From Pelagophyceae sp. CCMP2097 (Eukaryota > Sar > Pelagophyceae), in the NCBI GenBank assembly GCA_026770575.1, contig MU657187.1, positions 438,325-469,532 on the forward strand: 31,208 bases of DNA, given 5' to 3'. Positions 9,979 through 20,800 of this stretch are shown one piece after another (position 1 is the first letter of the stretch; each line of letters opens with the position of its first letter). A program made the position numbers and the translations under genes. The notes beneath the pieces were generated by a model. That model was not told where the DNA came from and did no database searches. It was given only the letters and a program-made list of their open reading frames with translations.

Positions 9979-11497
9979 ATGGCGAAGCCCTCGAACGCCG
10001 TGGCCGCCGCTTTAGAGGCCGTCCGTCAAACAACCGCGGCGCAGACCTCTGCGGTCGACGCGCTCGAGCACGCTTTCGATACCGACATGGTACGGCATGC
10101 GTGCGCCATTGAAGCGCCTTCCGATGCCACCTCCTAGGGCCAGTAGCCTAGGCCCAGCTCGCGAGCGACCGCCGAGCGCTCGCGGAAGACCGCGCGGCTT
10201 TTGTCAAAGACAAAGAGGACAAGGTCGCGCGCGACGCAGAGGAAAAGGCGCGCGTGCGCGCAACGGCTCCGCCGCCCGACGAGGTGGTCAAGCTCAACGT
10301 GGGCGGCGCGCGCTTGAGACTTCTAGAGCTGTGCTGACAAAGGTCGAGGACTCGATGCTCGGCCGCATGTTCGGCCGCTGCGACGCGATGCTGCAGGCGG
10401 ACCCTCTGGACGGCTCCATCTTCATCGACCGCGACGGCGAGCGGTTCGGCATGTTCCTCGACTTCCTCCGCGGCGACCCTCCCGACGGCCTTTGCATGCA
10501 GAGGGCGATGCGCGCGTTACCCGAGGCTGTGCGGGACGCGCTGGTGCAGGAGCTGGACTACTTTGGCCTTGAGGCTGCCGTTTTCGGCACGGGGCCATGG
10601 ATCGACGGCGCGGCGTTCAAACCGGGCATTGGTCGCTAGACGGTGTTGCGCTGCCGTGGCTGCTGGAGGGCTCGTCGTCGTGTTTGGCGGTCTTTCGGCC
10701 GGGTCAACTTTAAACCCGACGTTATTGCTCGACACGCAGACGATGACGTTTATGGCTGGGCCAACTTGCTCACGGGACGATTCGGCTGTGCGGCCGTCAT
10801 GATCGACGCGGACCGCGTGCTTGTGGTGGGCGGCTTTGATGATGCTCCTTTGAACACGACGGAGATCTTCCACCTCTCGACGCTCACGCTCACGCCGGGG
10901 CCGATCATGCTAGCAGCATGTTCGGGTTGTGCCGCTGTCGCACTCGACGGTCGCAGGTTCCTCGTCGTCGGCGGTCACGATGGCGTGTCTTTCTTATCGA
11001 CCACCGAGATTTTCAGCCTTGACACGATGGTCTTCACACCCGGGCCCGCCATGCCCTCTCCACGCTACGGCTGCGCGGCCGTCGCGCTCGACGAGCACCA
11101 CGTCATGGTGGTCGGTGGCCGTTCAGGTCCAGGACAATATTTGCAAACGACGGAGATCCTTGACGTCCGGACCATGGCGTTCACACCCGGTCCGTCGATG
11201 AGTTCGGCACGCTCTTGCTGCGCGGCCGTGCCAGTCGATGCTCGACACGTCCTCGTCATCGGCGGGCGGGTATCGGCTAGGACGCCATCAGTCACGACGG
11301 AACTCCTCGACGAGGCGACGATGGAGTTCACGCCCGGGCCGACCATGCAGGCTGAGCGCAGTGGCTTTGCAGCCGTTCGCCTCGACGCTGCGGAGGAAGA
11401 CTCGCGGTTCCTCGTGCTCGGAGGCAACCAATCGACGACGGAGGTGCTCGCCTTCGATGCTCAAAGGGGCGACCGAGCGACACGCCCCTGGCGGTGA
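9979..11497 (+). pseudogene. BTB (KCTD-type) - Kelch gene with three frameshifts
   Basis: Exon 1 (9979-10089) encodes MAKPSNAVAAALEAV and a coiled coil. A GT-AG intron (10090-10151) joins in phase to AQLASDRRALAED, a further charged coil, then VVKLNVGGAR of a T1/BTB fold. At about 10314 one base is missing, and the domain continues in another frame (ETSRAVLTKVEDSMLGRMF to ELDYFGLEAAVF). Near 10630 the frame changes again into ARRCCAAVAAGGLVVVFGG, a Kelch blade. At about 10768 a third shift leads to the long frame with blades FLVVGGHDG, HVMVVGGRSG and HVLVIGGRVS, ending at 11497. BTB-Kelch proteins usually act as cullin-3 adaptors or scaffolds. The three shifts lie inside conserved domains with no splice signals, so this copy appears broken. 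It is divergent from the FHA gene, 263 bp away. Confidence 0.8.
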
Positions 11498-12074
11498 CAT
11501 GCACGAGATCTGCGCGGAGCCAGCGTTACGGTGCCATGCGCAGCGAACCACATCGAGTAGCCCGCAAAAGGCCCTTGTCGCCGACGACGCGGCCACGCCG
11601 CCGAGGATGCCGCCGTCGCCACGACGCATGACCCTCCCTCCCGGACGCTCCTCATCGATCCCCACCGGCTGCTCCGAATTTTCATAGACGCATTCGTCAC
11701 GAGCGCGGCCGCCCCATGGGCGCAGTAGGGCACCCGTCGCCCGCGCCGCGTGGACGCTTCTTCGTAAGTGCGAGGTCGAATTCAGAGTCCAAAATCGAGC
11801 GACCGCTTTTATTTTAGCGACCGCTCTCGACGGATCTCCGGTCCGGGCGAGAGACGTCCCAAACCTCTCCACGGAGCGGGCCCCATGGGAGGTTGGTGTC
11901 AAGGGTATGTTCTTCTTTGTCACGAACTGATGGATAGTGAATCGCCTGCTCGCCTCCGCGACTCCCGCCTTTTGGCCGTCGGAAGAGCAACTCCGAGGCG
12001 GCGCGTGTCACTCGGACCGTCCAGAAAGGGGCCTCGCGTACGGGCCTCACAAGCCTGTTCAAGTCTTAAGAGGC
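11498..12074. other. Intergenic, convergent 3' region
   Basis: This lies between the 3' ends of the BTB-Kelch pseudogene (+) and the dioxygenase gene (-). A 211-codon minus-strand frame (11288-11923) overlaps the Kelch region and has no domain, so it is treated as chance. Confidence 0.5.
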
Positions 12075-14400
12075 CTAGGCCTGTCGAAGGGTGCCCGACG
12101 TCAGCGCGGCGCGGAGGCCGTTGGTGCGGTCGGCGGGCGACTGGGGCGTGCGCGTGCTGAAGGACGCGACGAAGACTGATCGAATGCCGTCTGTAACCTA
12201 TAGGGATTCCCATCTGAGACGTAGGAATTCCGTCGAACACGAATTCCGTCTCACACCCGGGAATTCCGAGCCTGGCACCGACGACCCATGCATCCCGCAG
12301 AGCACCGACGCCGGCCTGCCAGCGGCGGCCGCGAGGGCTCTGGCGGGCTCTGGCGTCCGCTCTGGGCCTCGGGTCTGCTCGCCGCTCTGAAAAGCTCTGA
12401 AAAGCTCTGCCAGTGGGCTCGTCGGTGCGGGCCGCGGACCTCGGGCCGTCACTGGAGCCGCCGTATGGGATCCCGTATGAGATCCGGTGAGGCCATTTTT
12501 TGGAGTGCCATTTTTTGAGTTTGGATCCCCAAAAGGCTCTGCGTGCGACCCAATCGATGGGACCCATCGTGCAGGGGCCCGTACTTCGGAGCCTTGCGAG
12601 GGTCCTTCGAGGCATGTCTTTTCTTGAGACGGACCCTCCAGAGGCCTCTTGCAGGGGCCCGTGCACGGCCCCTTTGAAAAGGGGCCGCGCAAGGGACGAC
12701 ATGTGCGGATGGCAAGGCGGATGGCCTTGCAGGCAACCTTGAGAGTCGGGACTGTGCTTGACGGCCCGGCCTCACAACTTTGGAGCCGTTGAAGAGGGCC
12801 CTTTGAAACTTGCAAAGACCCTGCGGCGGACCTTTTTCGAGGCGCCGACGATAGGGGCCTCCAAAGGGCGCCTTGCAAGGAACCGCGTCGTGCAAGGAGC
12901 CTCGCCAGAGGAGTGTCCCAAGGGCATCTTGGCCGTTGGGAAGGCATCTTTTGGACCTCTTCGGGGCCCGTGCAAGAGGCCTGGGCCCGCGCAAGGGACC
13001 GTGTCGAGGGCCTTGCAAGGCACCAAGAGGCCTTGCAAGGACCCGTACGAGGGGCCTCGGAACGCATCGTGCGAGAGGGGACCGCTACAGGGACCGTAGG
13101 ACCACGAAGAGGGCCCTTGCGAGGGACGAGTCAAGGCCCGTGCGAGGAACAGACTCTGCAAGGGCGTTGGTCCCTTGCAATGAAAGCTTGATTGGGCTCT
13201 GCCTCGATAGCGACCGCGATGAGGACTGCCAAAGACCAAGGGTTTTCAAGGACCCGGGTCCAGGATGCACGGATCCTCGAGCACCCACGAGTGGCAACCC
13301 AGAACGCTGGAGCCCGTACGGGAGAATCAACTCACGGATGCGCCGGCGTGTGTGACGTCGCCGCCGAAGAGCATCGCGGTGCCGAGTTTCGGTCGCAAGA
13401 GGAGCGTCGGCGGGCCGTCTGGAGCGGCGTCGTTTTCCAAGCCTTGGAGGTCAAACGCAGACCAAAACGCAGTCCCACCTATGATTCGAGTCCCACAGGC
13501 CCTTTGGGTCGGAGCCGCACCTCCGTCAAAGTCCACGTCGGGCGAGGTTAGCGGAATTAGGACGGACAGCGCGAGGTGATCCCTACACTTTGTGCCTTCT
13601 TCATAGAAGATGTTCCTGGGGTTCATTGAGGCGCCCTCCCTCGCTCGCAGCAGAGCCCCCCGACGGAGACTTTGCAGAAAGCCCTCGTACTCCCCGCCTG
13701 AAACAGACGCACTTATGTGCGCCAAAGCCGCCGCCCGGCGTGTAGACGTTGATGGCCGGCTCGCCCTCGCTCCATTCCAGCTCGCCGGCGGAGTAGAGTT
13801 CTCTTAAAGTCGAGTAGACGTCGTCCAAATACAAATCTGGAGAATCGCCAGCCACCTCCCCGCGAAGCCTCGACGAAGGCTGCTTCGCCGGCCACTCTGG
13901 AGTGGGCTTGAAGAGGTGGTCGTAGATGGAGGGGTGGTTCGAGTCGAGGATGTCCATGACGCTTAGAAGGAGTGTTTCGCAGCTCCCGACCACGTCCAAC
14001 GGGAACGCGTCTCCGTCAGAGACCGAAAACCGACTCTTGGCCTTCCGAGGCTTGCCGCTCCGAGCCTCCTCCGAATCGACGGCCTCCATGCCTACGAGGA
14101 CGGTAGGAGACGGGAGCATGCTCGGGTTTACGTACCGGCACAGAGCAAGTCCTCGAGGTCCTCGTCGCTTGCGACACCCGCCAAGCACAACACCACGTCC
14201 CCGCGACCCAAACTCTCGCCGAGGCTGCGGCCGGCGCCGGCTTGCGCGCCGGCCGGGTGCAACCAATGCAGGGTTGCGGCAGCCGTGCTTGCAGCCGCGC
14301 TCGGTTCCGCGGCCACGGATCCGCCGCGGCTTTTCGCGGGCCATTGGCGCCGCGGCGACAGCGCCGAGCAGCGCAGCGCGCCGAAGAGGAGCAGCAGCAT
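12075..14400 (-). CDS. 2-oxoglutarate/Fe(II) dioxygenase, prolyl-4-hydroxylase type
   Basis: Five exons: 14400-14136, 14091-13713, 13582-13521, 13478-13336 and 12197-12075, all with TAG acceptors. Phases are consistent, giving 323 aa. The N-terminus MLLLLFGALRCSALS looks like a signal peptide, so entry to the secretory pathway (or a plastid-type route) is likely. The catalytic double-stranded beta-helix is clear: INVYTPGGGFGAHKD supplies His214 and Asp216, LSVLIPLTSPDVDFDGGGTA follows, GDVTHAGAS supplies His279, and GIRSVFVASF supplies Arg289 for 2-oxoglutarate. This H-x-D...H...R set indicates an active oxygenase that hydroxylates prolyl or similar side chains; the substrate is unknown. The last intron (12198-13335, 1138 nt) is filled with GC-rich repeats while the others are 42-130 nt. 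The gene diverges from the MYND/Sel1 gene across 449 bp. Confidence 0.9.
12540..13200. repeat. Degenerate GC-rich array in dioxygenase intron 4
   Basis: Short palindrome-rich units such as GGCCTTGCAAGG, GGGCCCTTTGAAA and CCTTTGAAAAGG recur irregularly through the long intron. Similar units fill long introns of the MFSD6-like gene. Confidence 0.75.
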
Positions 14401-14849
14401 GCTGACGATGCGTTGGCTCCGAAGACCGGGCCGAAGACCGGGCCTCAGTCTTCACAGACTGCGCTCGGAGCTCAGTCCCCGAGGAAGCGCGCTCGCTTCA
14501 ACTCTTCGGCCGGTTGCGGCAGCCGACGCCAGCAGATACAATTGTAGAGGACGGAGTACGAGACCTCGCACTTTGAGACACCGAGTTGCGAGTCCGGGTT
14601 TTCCGTGTCCGCGCAGATTCAGGTTCTTGCACACCCTGAGCTCATGAGCCTTAGGGCCAGCTTAGGGCTCGGGTCTCGCTGAGCGCTTCCTGTGAATCTC
14701 GACCGGCGGCGTCGACGTGCCGCGCCTCTTCGACGCCCTTCCGCATCTCGCGAGGCCCCTGCACGTTAAGGTTGCCTGCGAGAGGCTCTTCGTGAGGTGA
14801 GCTCCAAACGCCCAGGTCTAACGCGCGGCACGCCGCACTTCCAGGCTCG
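14401..14849. promoter_or_regulatory. Divergent intergenic region (dioxygenase / MYND-Sel1 genes)
   Basis: These 449 bp separate two divergent start codons, so they must hold both promoters. I see no TATA box. GAAGACCGGGCC occurs twice at about 14418-14446. Confidence 0.4.
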
Positions 14850-16004
14850 ATGGCCGAGCATCAGGCAGCCGCCTCGCGCAAGCCCTGCTGCGTCTGCGCC
14901 GAGCCCGGCGGCCAGCACTGCACCAAGTGCAAATCCCGGCACTACTGCTCCAAAAAGTGCCAGCTCGTAGACTGGTACGAGCGTGGGCACAAGGCGCAGT
15001 GCAGGGAGCTCGCCGCAAAATTCCAGGACCGCACGCTCGTCTCTCTGATGCCGGAGAAGCTCAAGGTCAAGGAGGCGCCGCCCATTTTCAAGGACGTCTT
15101 GCAAGCGTACGGTTCTAAAGCGCTTATATCGGCTGTTGGAGCGACAGCCACGGCCACCGTGATGAACGACGGCGCGCCGGATTGGCGCGGCACGTGTGCC
15201 ATTTGCCTCGAGCTGCAGCCGGCCGTTGGCGGCAAGACGTTTTACGAATGCTGCTGTTGCAGAATCTGCACAGCTTGCCACGACAAGTGCAACCAATACG
15301 ACGAGCGCTGCCCGCTGTGTCGAGCGCCGCGTGCCAATTCGGATGCCGAGTGGGTGCGCCGGATCCAGAAGCACGCGGACGAGGGCAACGCCGACGCGCA
15401 AGTGGAGCTGGCACACCCGTACCGCAATGGCCTCATGGGCCTCGAGCAGAGCTCGAAGCGGGCGTTCCAGCTTTACGAACTCGCGGCGGCGCACGGACAC
15501 GCAGTAGCACAGCATGCAATGGGGATCGGATATGAGCTTGGGAACGGCGTCGAGATCGACCACAAGACTGCCGCGCTGTGGTACCGGCGCGCAGCAGAGC
15601 AAGGCTTCCCCGACGCGCAATTCAGCCTCGGTCTGCTCTTCGACGACGGCAAGGGCGTCGCCCAGTCGTACGAAGAAGCCGCGAAGTGGTTCCGGCTCGC
15701 AGCGGCGCAGGGCCTGCCGGAAGCGCTCTTCAACCTCGCCGTGTGTTATCATAACGGCGACGGCGTGCCGCGGGACGTCGCCGAGGCGCGGTGCCTCTAC
15801 AAGCGCGCCGCGGCAGAGGGGCACGCCGGCGCGGCGGCGGCGGCCGGACATGCTCTGGCACACGTCGCAATCGCCCTCTTCGTCGCCGTGACCGTCGTCG
15901 GCGCGGCGGCGGCGGTGGCCGGACAGGTTCTGGAGAACGTCGCCGTCCTCCTCGCATTGGCCGTGACCGTCATCGGCGCGCAGAGATGGGCTGCGCAAGC
16001 CTGA
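14850..16004 (+). CDS. MYND + RING-like + Sel1-repeat protein with two C-terminal hydrophobic segments
   Basis: This is an intronless frame of 384 aa. Residues about 13-51 form a MYND zinc finger (CCVCAEPGGQHCTKCKSRHY, then CSKKCQLVDW, H and C). Residues about 115-154 have a RING-like Cys pattern (CAICLEL, CCCCRICTACHDKC, CPLCRAP). Sel1-type repeats of about 36 aa follow from about residue 178 (AFQLYELAAAHGHAVAQHAM, AALWYRRAAEQGFPDAQFSL, AAKWFRLAAAQGLPEALFNL). The last 55 residues are hydrophobic and internally repeated (TVVGA and TVIGA segments), coming from a DNA duplication of about 66 bp. MYND and RING modules mediate protein contacts or ubiquitin transfer and Sel1 repeats act as scaffolds, so an ERAD-like adaptor at a membrane is possible but inferred. 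The start at 14850 is the first ATG before the zinc finger. Confidence 0.9.
   Translation: MAEHQAAASRKPCCVCAEPGGQHCTKCKSRHYCSKKCQLVDWYERGHKAQCRELAAKFQDRTLVSLMPEKLKVKEAPPIFKDVLQAYGSKALISAVGATATATVMNDGAPDWRGTCAICLELQPAVGGKTFYECCCCRICTACHDKCNQYDERCPLCRAPRANSDAEWVRRIQKHADEGNADAQVELAHPYRNGLMGLEQSSKRAFQLYELAAAHGHAVAQHAMGIGYELGNGVEIDHKTAALWYRRAAEQGFPDAQFSLGLLFDDGKGVAQSYEEAAKWFRLAAAQGLPEALFNLAVCYHNGDGVPRDVAEARCLYKRAAAEGHAGAAAAAGHALAHVAIALFVAVTVVGAAAAVAGQVLENVAVLLALAVTVIGAQRWAAQA
15835..15976 (+). repeat. In-frame tandem duplication of about 66 bp
   Basis: Two copies beginning at about 15835 and 15903 share GCGGCGGCGG(C/T)GGCCGGACA and GGCCGTGACCGTC-type endings. They encode the two C-terminal hydrophobic segments of the MYND/Sel1 protein. 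Confidence 0.7.
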
Positions 16005-16678
16005 GGGTAGCCCTTTTCGCCGAGGTTGTGCCGGCGGCGCTGGGCCGCGCGCACTCGCCGCCGCGCAACGCAGCCGCCGCCCGCACCGCCCAGCCGCCGC
16101 CGGTCCTGCGTCGCGTGCTCGTGCGACTAACTCGGGTCTGCCCACGTCTGTTGGGGCCAGTGCCTGGGTCGGCGTCTATTGGTGCCAGTGCCTGCTCACC
16201 GACCGCGGCCGAGCCCGCGAGTCGACTGCCGATCGCACACCACGCCCGCGACGAACGACCCTGTCTAGGGCGATGTTATAACGCCGCCTTTCACAAAGGC
16301 GTCGGGAAGCAAACGTGTTGATAAGGCGGGCGAAGACACACTTCCCGACTCGGGCCGACGGCGACGGCGGCGCACGAAGAAGGCCCGATACGTCCGTTGG
16401 GACTCCTGCCGCGAGCGCTCTGTGCATTCTCTTGAGTCCTAGGTAGACGCCACTGAATCCTTCCAACATTCGATCCTTCCAACATGGCAATCCCGCCGCA
16501 CCCGGGCCTTAGCGGGCGGCGGGCCACACCGGCATGCGCAGGCGTGGCGTCCAACGGGCCCGTGGCGCACGATGTTTCAGACGAGTATGAGTAGGGTGTC
16601 GATTATAAGTGTTTCAAATCATGGTATCTCCGACGAGCCTCCGCCGACGAGCCTCCGCCGGAACGCCTCCGCAGAAGG
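16005..16678. other. Intergenic between convergent genes; nothing recognised
   Basis: Between the 3' ends of the MYND/Sel1 gene (+) and PSMD9 (-). A small tandem repeat (GACGAGCCTCCGCC, twice) lies at about 16633-16661. Confidence 0.5.
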
Positions 16679-17611
16679 CTACAGCGGCACGAAGACGCAT
16701 CCGAGGAGCCCAGCACCTTTCCATGCCTGCGAAAAGACGATAATACAATCTTTCACGGGTCGCCGGGCGCCTCTGTGCTCGCTCGCCGGACTGTGTTTCC
16801 GACTGGCGCAGCCTCGGACCTGGGGCGTGAGCTGGAGCGTGATTTCGTGGGGGACGAGTTCGCGGCGAATCACGACGTTGATCGCTTCGTTGACGCTTTG
16901 AAGCGTCCGGTCCTTCACCCCGTCCAACTGCGTGACGCCGCCGTATTTGAGTACGACGTCGCCGCGCTGGAGGCCCGCGCGCTGCGCGGGCGAGTCGGCC
17001 AGGACGGCCGCGACCTGCGAACATGCGTCACTCCCGCGCCACTGATGAAATGGACGCCGCTCCGTGGACCGTCGCAAACGGGGCGCCTTCAGAAACGGCG
17101 CCCGGCGCCGGCGCGGCCGCGGCCACCGGCGCGGCGCTAACCGGCGCGGCGGGCGCACCGCCCGCAGGCGAGGCGGGCCCCGCGGCGGCGCCCGGCGCGG
17201 GCGGCGCAAACGCGAGCGCCAGCAGCGCCTGCGCAACCGTCGGGGCGCATGGGGCGCCGTGTCGAGCGGCTCGCGAGCGTTTGAGGACGCACCTCGATTT
17301 CCTTCATCAGGGCCTTATGGTCCGTCTGCACGCACGCCAACCTTTGCCGCAGCTCGCGCGTTCGATACAAATCCACGTCGGCGCGCGGGAAGCCGTCCGA
17401 GTCCAGGAGCGACGTCTTTATGCCCGGCCTAGGCGAGGGTTGACTTTGGAACGGCGGTGAGTGACGCTTGGACGCACGGCAAGCCACCCGTCACCGGCGC
17501 CGTCTCGAGCTCGGAGACGATGGCCGCCGCCTCGGCCTCCAAAGCGTCGCGCCGCGCCATCGCCGCGCGCAGAGACGCGCGCGCGTCTGGCGGCGGCGGA
17601 AAGGCCGACAT
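16679..17611 (-). CDS. PSMD9: 26S proteasome assembly chaperone PSMD9/Nas2 (PDZ protein)
   Basis: Five exons: 17611-17478, 17428-17293, 17228-17070, 17014-16820 and 16726-16679. The product is 223 aa, typical for the family. The N-terminal helical part reads MARRDALEAEAAAIVSELET and DGFPRADVDLYRTRELR, then TDHKALMKEIE, which is diagnostic for PSMD9. An Ala/Pro/Gly-rich linker leads to a PDZ domain (ADSPAQRAGLQRGDVVLKYG to ITLQLTPQ) and the conserved end WKGAGLLGCVFVPL. PSMD9 escorts the Rpt4-Rpt5 module during assembly of the proteasome regulatory particle. The exon 3 donor (GTCCAC) is weak; a GTGGCG alternative nine codons later stays in frame but would leave only a 28-nt intron. The gene is divergent from the MFSD6-like gene with 279 bp between starts. 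Confidence 0.95.
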
Positions 17612-17890
17612 GTTTCACAGGTGCGTTTCGGTCTTTTCAAGTTCGGAGCGATAACGATTCAAGATCGGAGCGATAACGAGCACCGGAGCCTCCGACGAGG
17701 TTGCCCGAGCTGGCCGGGCTGGCCACGGGCGTCCTCGTTGAGCCTCGCTGCGGAGAAGGCGCTCGCGTCCCCGAAATCGAAAAATGGCTTCGCTGAAAGT
17801 CGAACGAGAAGCGCTAAGCGCTCGAAGCCTGGACCTGTCCTCGCGCGGCGGTCCGGCCGGCCTTTCTTCTTCCGCCGGCCCGCCGGCGGC
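17612..17890. promoter_or_regulatory. Bidirectional promoter region with direct repeat
   Basis: The 279 bp between two divergent ATGs contain TCGGAGCGATAACGA twice, at 17643-17657 and 17665-17679 (22-bp period, two helical turns). These are candidate transcription-factor sites. No TATA box is evident. Confidence 0.45.
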
Positions 17891-20800
17891 ATGGCGCAGC
17901 GTGGGGAGTGGGCCCAGCGGAGCGGCCTTGAGGCGCAGAGGGGTGGGGGTTCGGCAACGGACTGGCCCGCCGTCGACCGGCCCGTCTCCGACCGACCAAC
18001 GGACCCGCTCTCCCGGCCTTTATTGGACGCCCCCGCCGACGGCGCAGACGCCGCCGCCGAGCCGCGGCTTCCGCTGTGTATGCTCCGGCTGTGAGTCCCG
18101 TCCCAACGCGTCGGCGGCGAAGCCTTTGGGCCCTCCCCCCGACGTCTTTATAGGCTGTTCCTGCTCGGGGCGCTGTCCTCGTCTTCGTGGGGGAGGTTTG
18201 GTACGATTTACTACCACGGAAAAGGGTTGTCCGCCCTCCAGATCGGTATCGTAGAAGGTAAACGCGGCCATTGCTCAAATCCTCCGCGGCTCAAGGCTTG
18301 TGTAGGCACGATGCCCCTCGTGGGCGTGCTGGCGAGTACGAGCTGGGCCGTGGTGGCGGATCTGCGGAAGCAGAAGAAGAAGGTTTATATCATTTCTTCG
18401 TTTTTGGGCACGTGAGTCCCTTTCGAAAGCCCTGTGCGTGTTCGATATTGGTCTAGGTCGGCGCTGCTGCTTTTGGGCGTCGGTTGGGTGGTGCGCAGGT
18501 CGTTTTGGAGGATTCTGTTGGTGAGCCTCGGTGAGTTCCTTTCTACGGCCCTCCCCGGTCCCTCTCCGCCCCCCCCGACCCTCTACGGCCCTCTACGGCC
18601 CTCCCCGGCCCTGCAGCGGCCCTCCCCGAGGCTAGACGGCCCTTTTACAGCCCGCACCGACCCTCCCCGGCCCCGCTCCGGCCCTCCCCGGCCCTGCAGC
18701 GGCCCTCCCCGGCTGAGGCACTGCGTGGGACGTTATGGGATTCCCACTCTCCCATATGGGCGAGGCGGGATCCTGTATTGGATTGGGCTCATGGGTGAGA
18801 GAGGGCCCGATTCAGACCCTCCTTTCCCGGGTCCTTGAAAAGGTGAGGACGGGCCCTTTTTCTTTGAGGGCCACTGGCCTCTGCAGGGTCCCTCGCAAGG
18901 CTGCTTTGTGTGGCCCTATCAAGCTGCCAAAGGTCTCTTGATAGGGGAAGGCGCGCTGGCAGGGCCCTTTCAAGGCGCCTCGAATAGAACCTTCTGTACG
19001 GGCCCTCGAGCGGCCTCTGGCCTCGGGCGGCCCCTCATACAGCGGGCCTCTCGCACAACCCCCCGAACGGGCCCTTGTACGAGCCTCTTTCACGGGCAAG
19101 GCCTCTCTGAAAATCTCGTGTCAAGGCCCCGCGGACAGGGGCCTTGCACGCAAGGCTTCTCGAAAAGGGCCCGTACACGGCTCCTTGCGCTCTTCAAGGC
19201 CCCTTGGACTGGCCCCTCGAGCCTTTCTGAAAGGTGCAAACCCCCTGCCTCGAGGCAAGGCCGGCGAAGGCTCCCCTCGGCAACGCGGATGCAATCGTCT
19301 CGCAAGGACCCCGATTTCGGCCCCTCGCAAGTTGCCTCGCAATGCCTTTTCAAGCCAAAGTTCCGAGGCCTCTCCCGTTGTTCAAAGTTCCAAGTTGGAC
19401 CTTTTAGCAGGCCCTCATCGAGGCCCTCCGCTCGGACCCAGGGCCCGGAGGCCTCTGGGCGGTCCGCTCGGACAAGGCTGACACGAAAAGGAAATAATAA
19501 ATTTCCAAAAGGAAAGGGAGAGTGCACCTCTCGGAAAGGGAGACGAAGCGTAGAGTAGGGAGACGAAGCGTAGAGTAGGTACCAAGCTCTTCCAATCCGA
19601 CGGCATTTTGGATTCCTTCGCTTTAGACTGCGTAGGCCCAAACGCCCCTCAACTGTATGGCCGGTTGCGGTTGTGGGGCAGCGTGGGCTGGGGCACGGCG
19701 GCGTTGGCCATGGGCGCGATCAACGACAAATTCGGGTTTGGTCCGAATTTTTACATCTTTGCCGGCAGCAACTACCTCATGCTCACTCTCTTAGCCTTTG
19801 CTGTCCCATCGGACCCCGGCCGATCCAAAAGCCGCCTTTTCGCGACGACGGACGCAGAGGGCCCTTCCAAGCCTTCAAAAAGTGCGCTCTGGGAGGTTGT
19901 GACGTCGAGGCACTGCCTCGCATTCCTCGGCGAAGTCTTTGTAAAACCCGCGTCCAAAGGGCAAAGGCACCGTCCAACCCGCCCATCTTTGAAGATGCAT
20001 TCCAACGACCGGCCCCCAAAAGACGGTCAGAGTACGGTCCTGAATGCCTAATTCGCTCAAAAACCCCTCAAATGCTTCTTCTCGACGGTCCTTCGGGGCG
20101 GCCCCAAAAAGACGGCCCCTCTCCGCGCTTCTCGGGGCCATCTCGACCGAGGAGACGGCCCTCGAGGCGGGTCCTCTGGATGGTCTCTCGAGGCGGCGCC
20201 TCAAAACGATCCTTCGGGACAAATCTGTTGGATGGTCCCTTGTCGCTTCTCTGGACGCCCCGCTGAAAGGCCCCAGGAAGGTCTTGAGACTCTCTACGGT
20301 CGATGGAGACGGCCCTCGCAACGGCCCTCTCCCTTTGAGACGGGCGGCCCCTCTCATCGCGGCAGACGCCGACCACGGCGGTCCCTCTGGACGCCCCCTC
20401 TGGACGGTCTTTCGGAAGGGGCCCTCTAGGCGGCCCCTCGAGACAGCGGGACGGTCCCTCGAGACGGTCCTTCGAGACGGCAGATCCCTCTCAAATGTGG
20501 CCAACGCGGACCGGGCTGCGGAAGAGGGGCCAAAGGCAGCCTCTCGAGACAGCCCCTCGAGATGGTCTCGAGACGGCCCATCGAGACGGTCCATCGAGCC
20601 GCTCCTTCTGGACGGTTGGAACGGCCCGATCGCAACGGCTCCTCGAGACGGCCCCTCGTAGCGGCCCCTCGAGACGGCCCCTCGCAGCGGACCTTTGGGA
20701 CGGTCCCTTGAGACGGCCTCTCGAACCGGTGGCGAACCCGGGACACGGGCCTACGCCATCAGGGCCTCTACGGCCATCCTCGACGGCCCTCGAAACGGGC

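Noticed and set aside
17784..18254. 156-codon frame starting at 17784 as the N-terminus of the transporter
   Set aside because: It is in a different frame from the helix-1 exon. The ATG at 17891 splices in phase into LFLLGALSSSSW.
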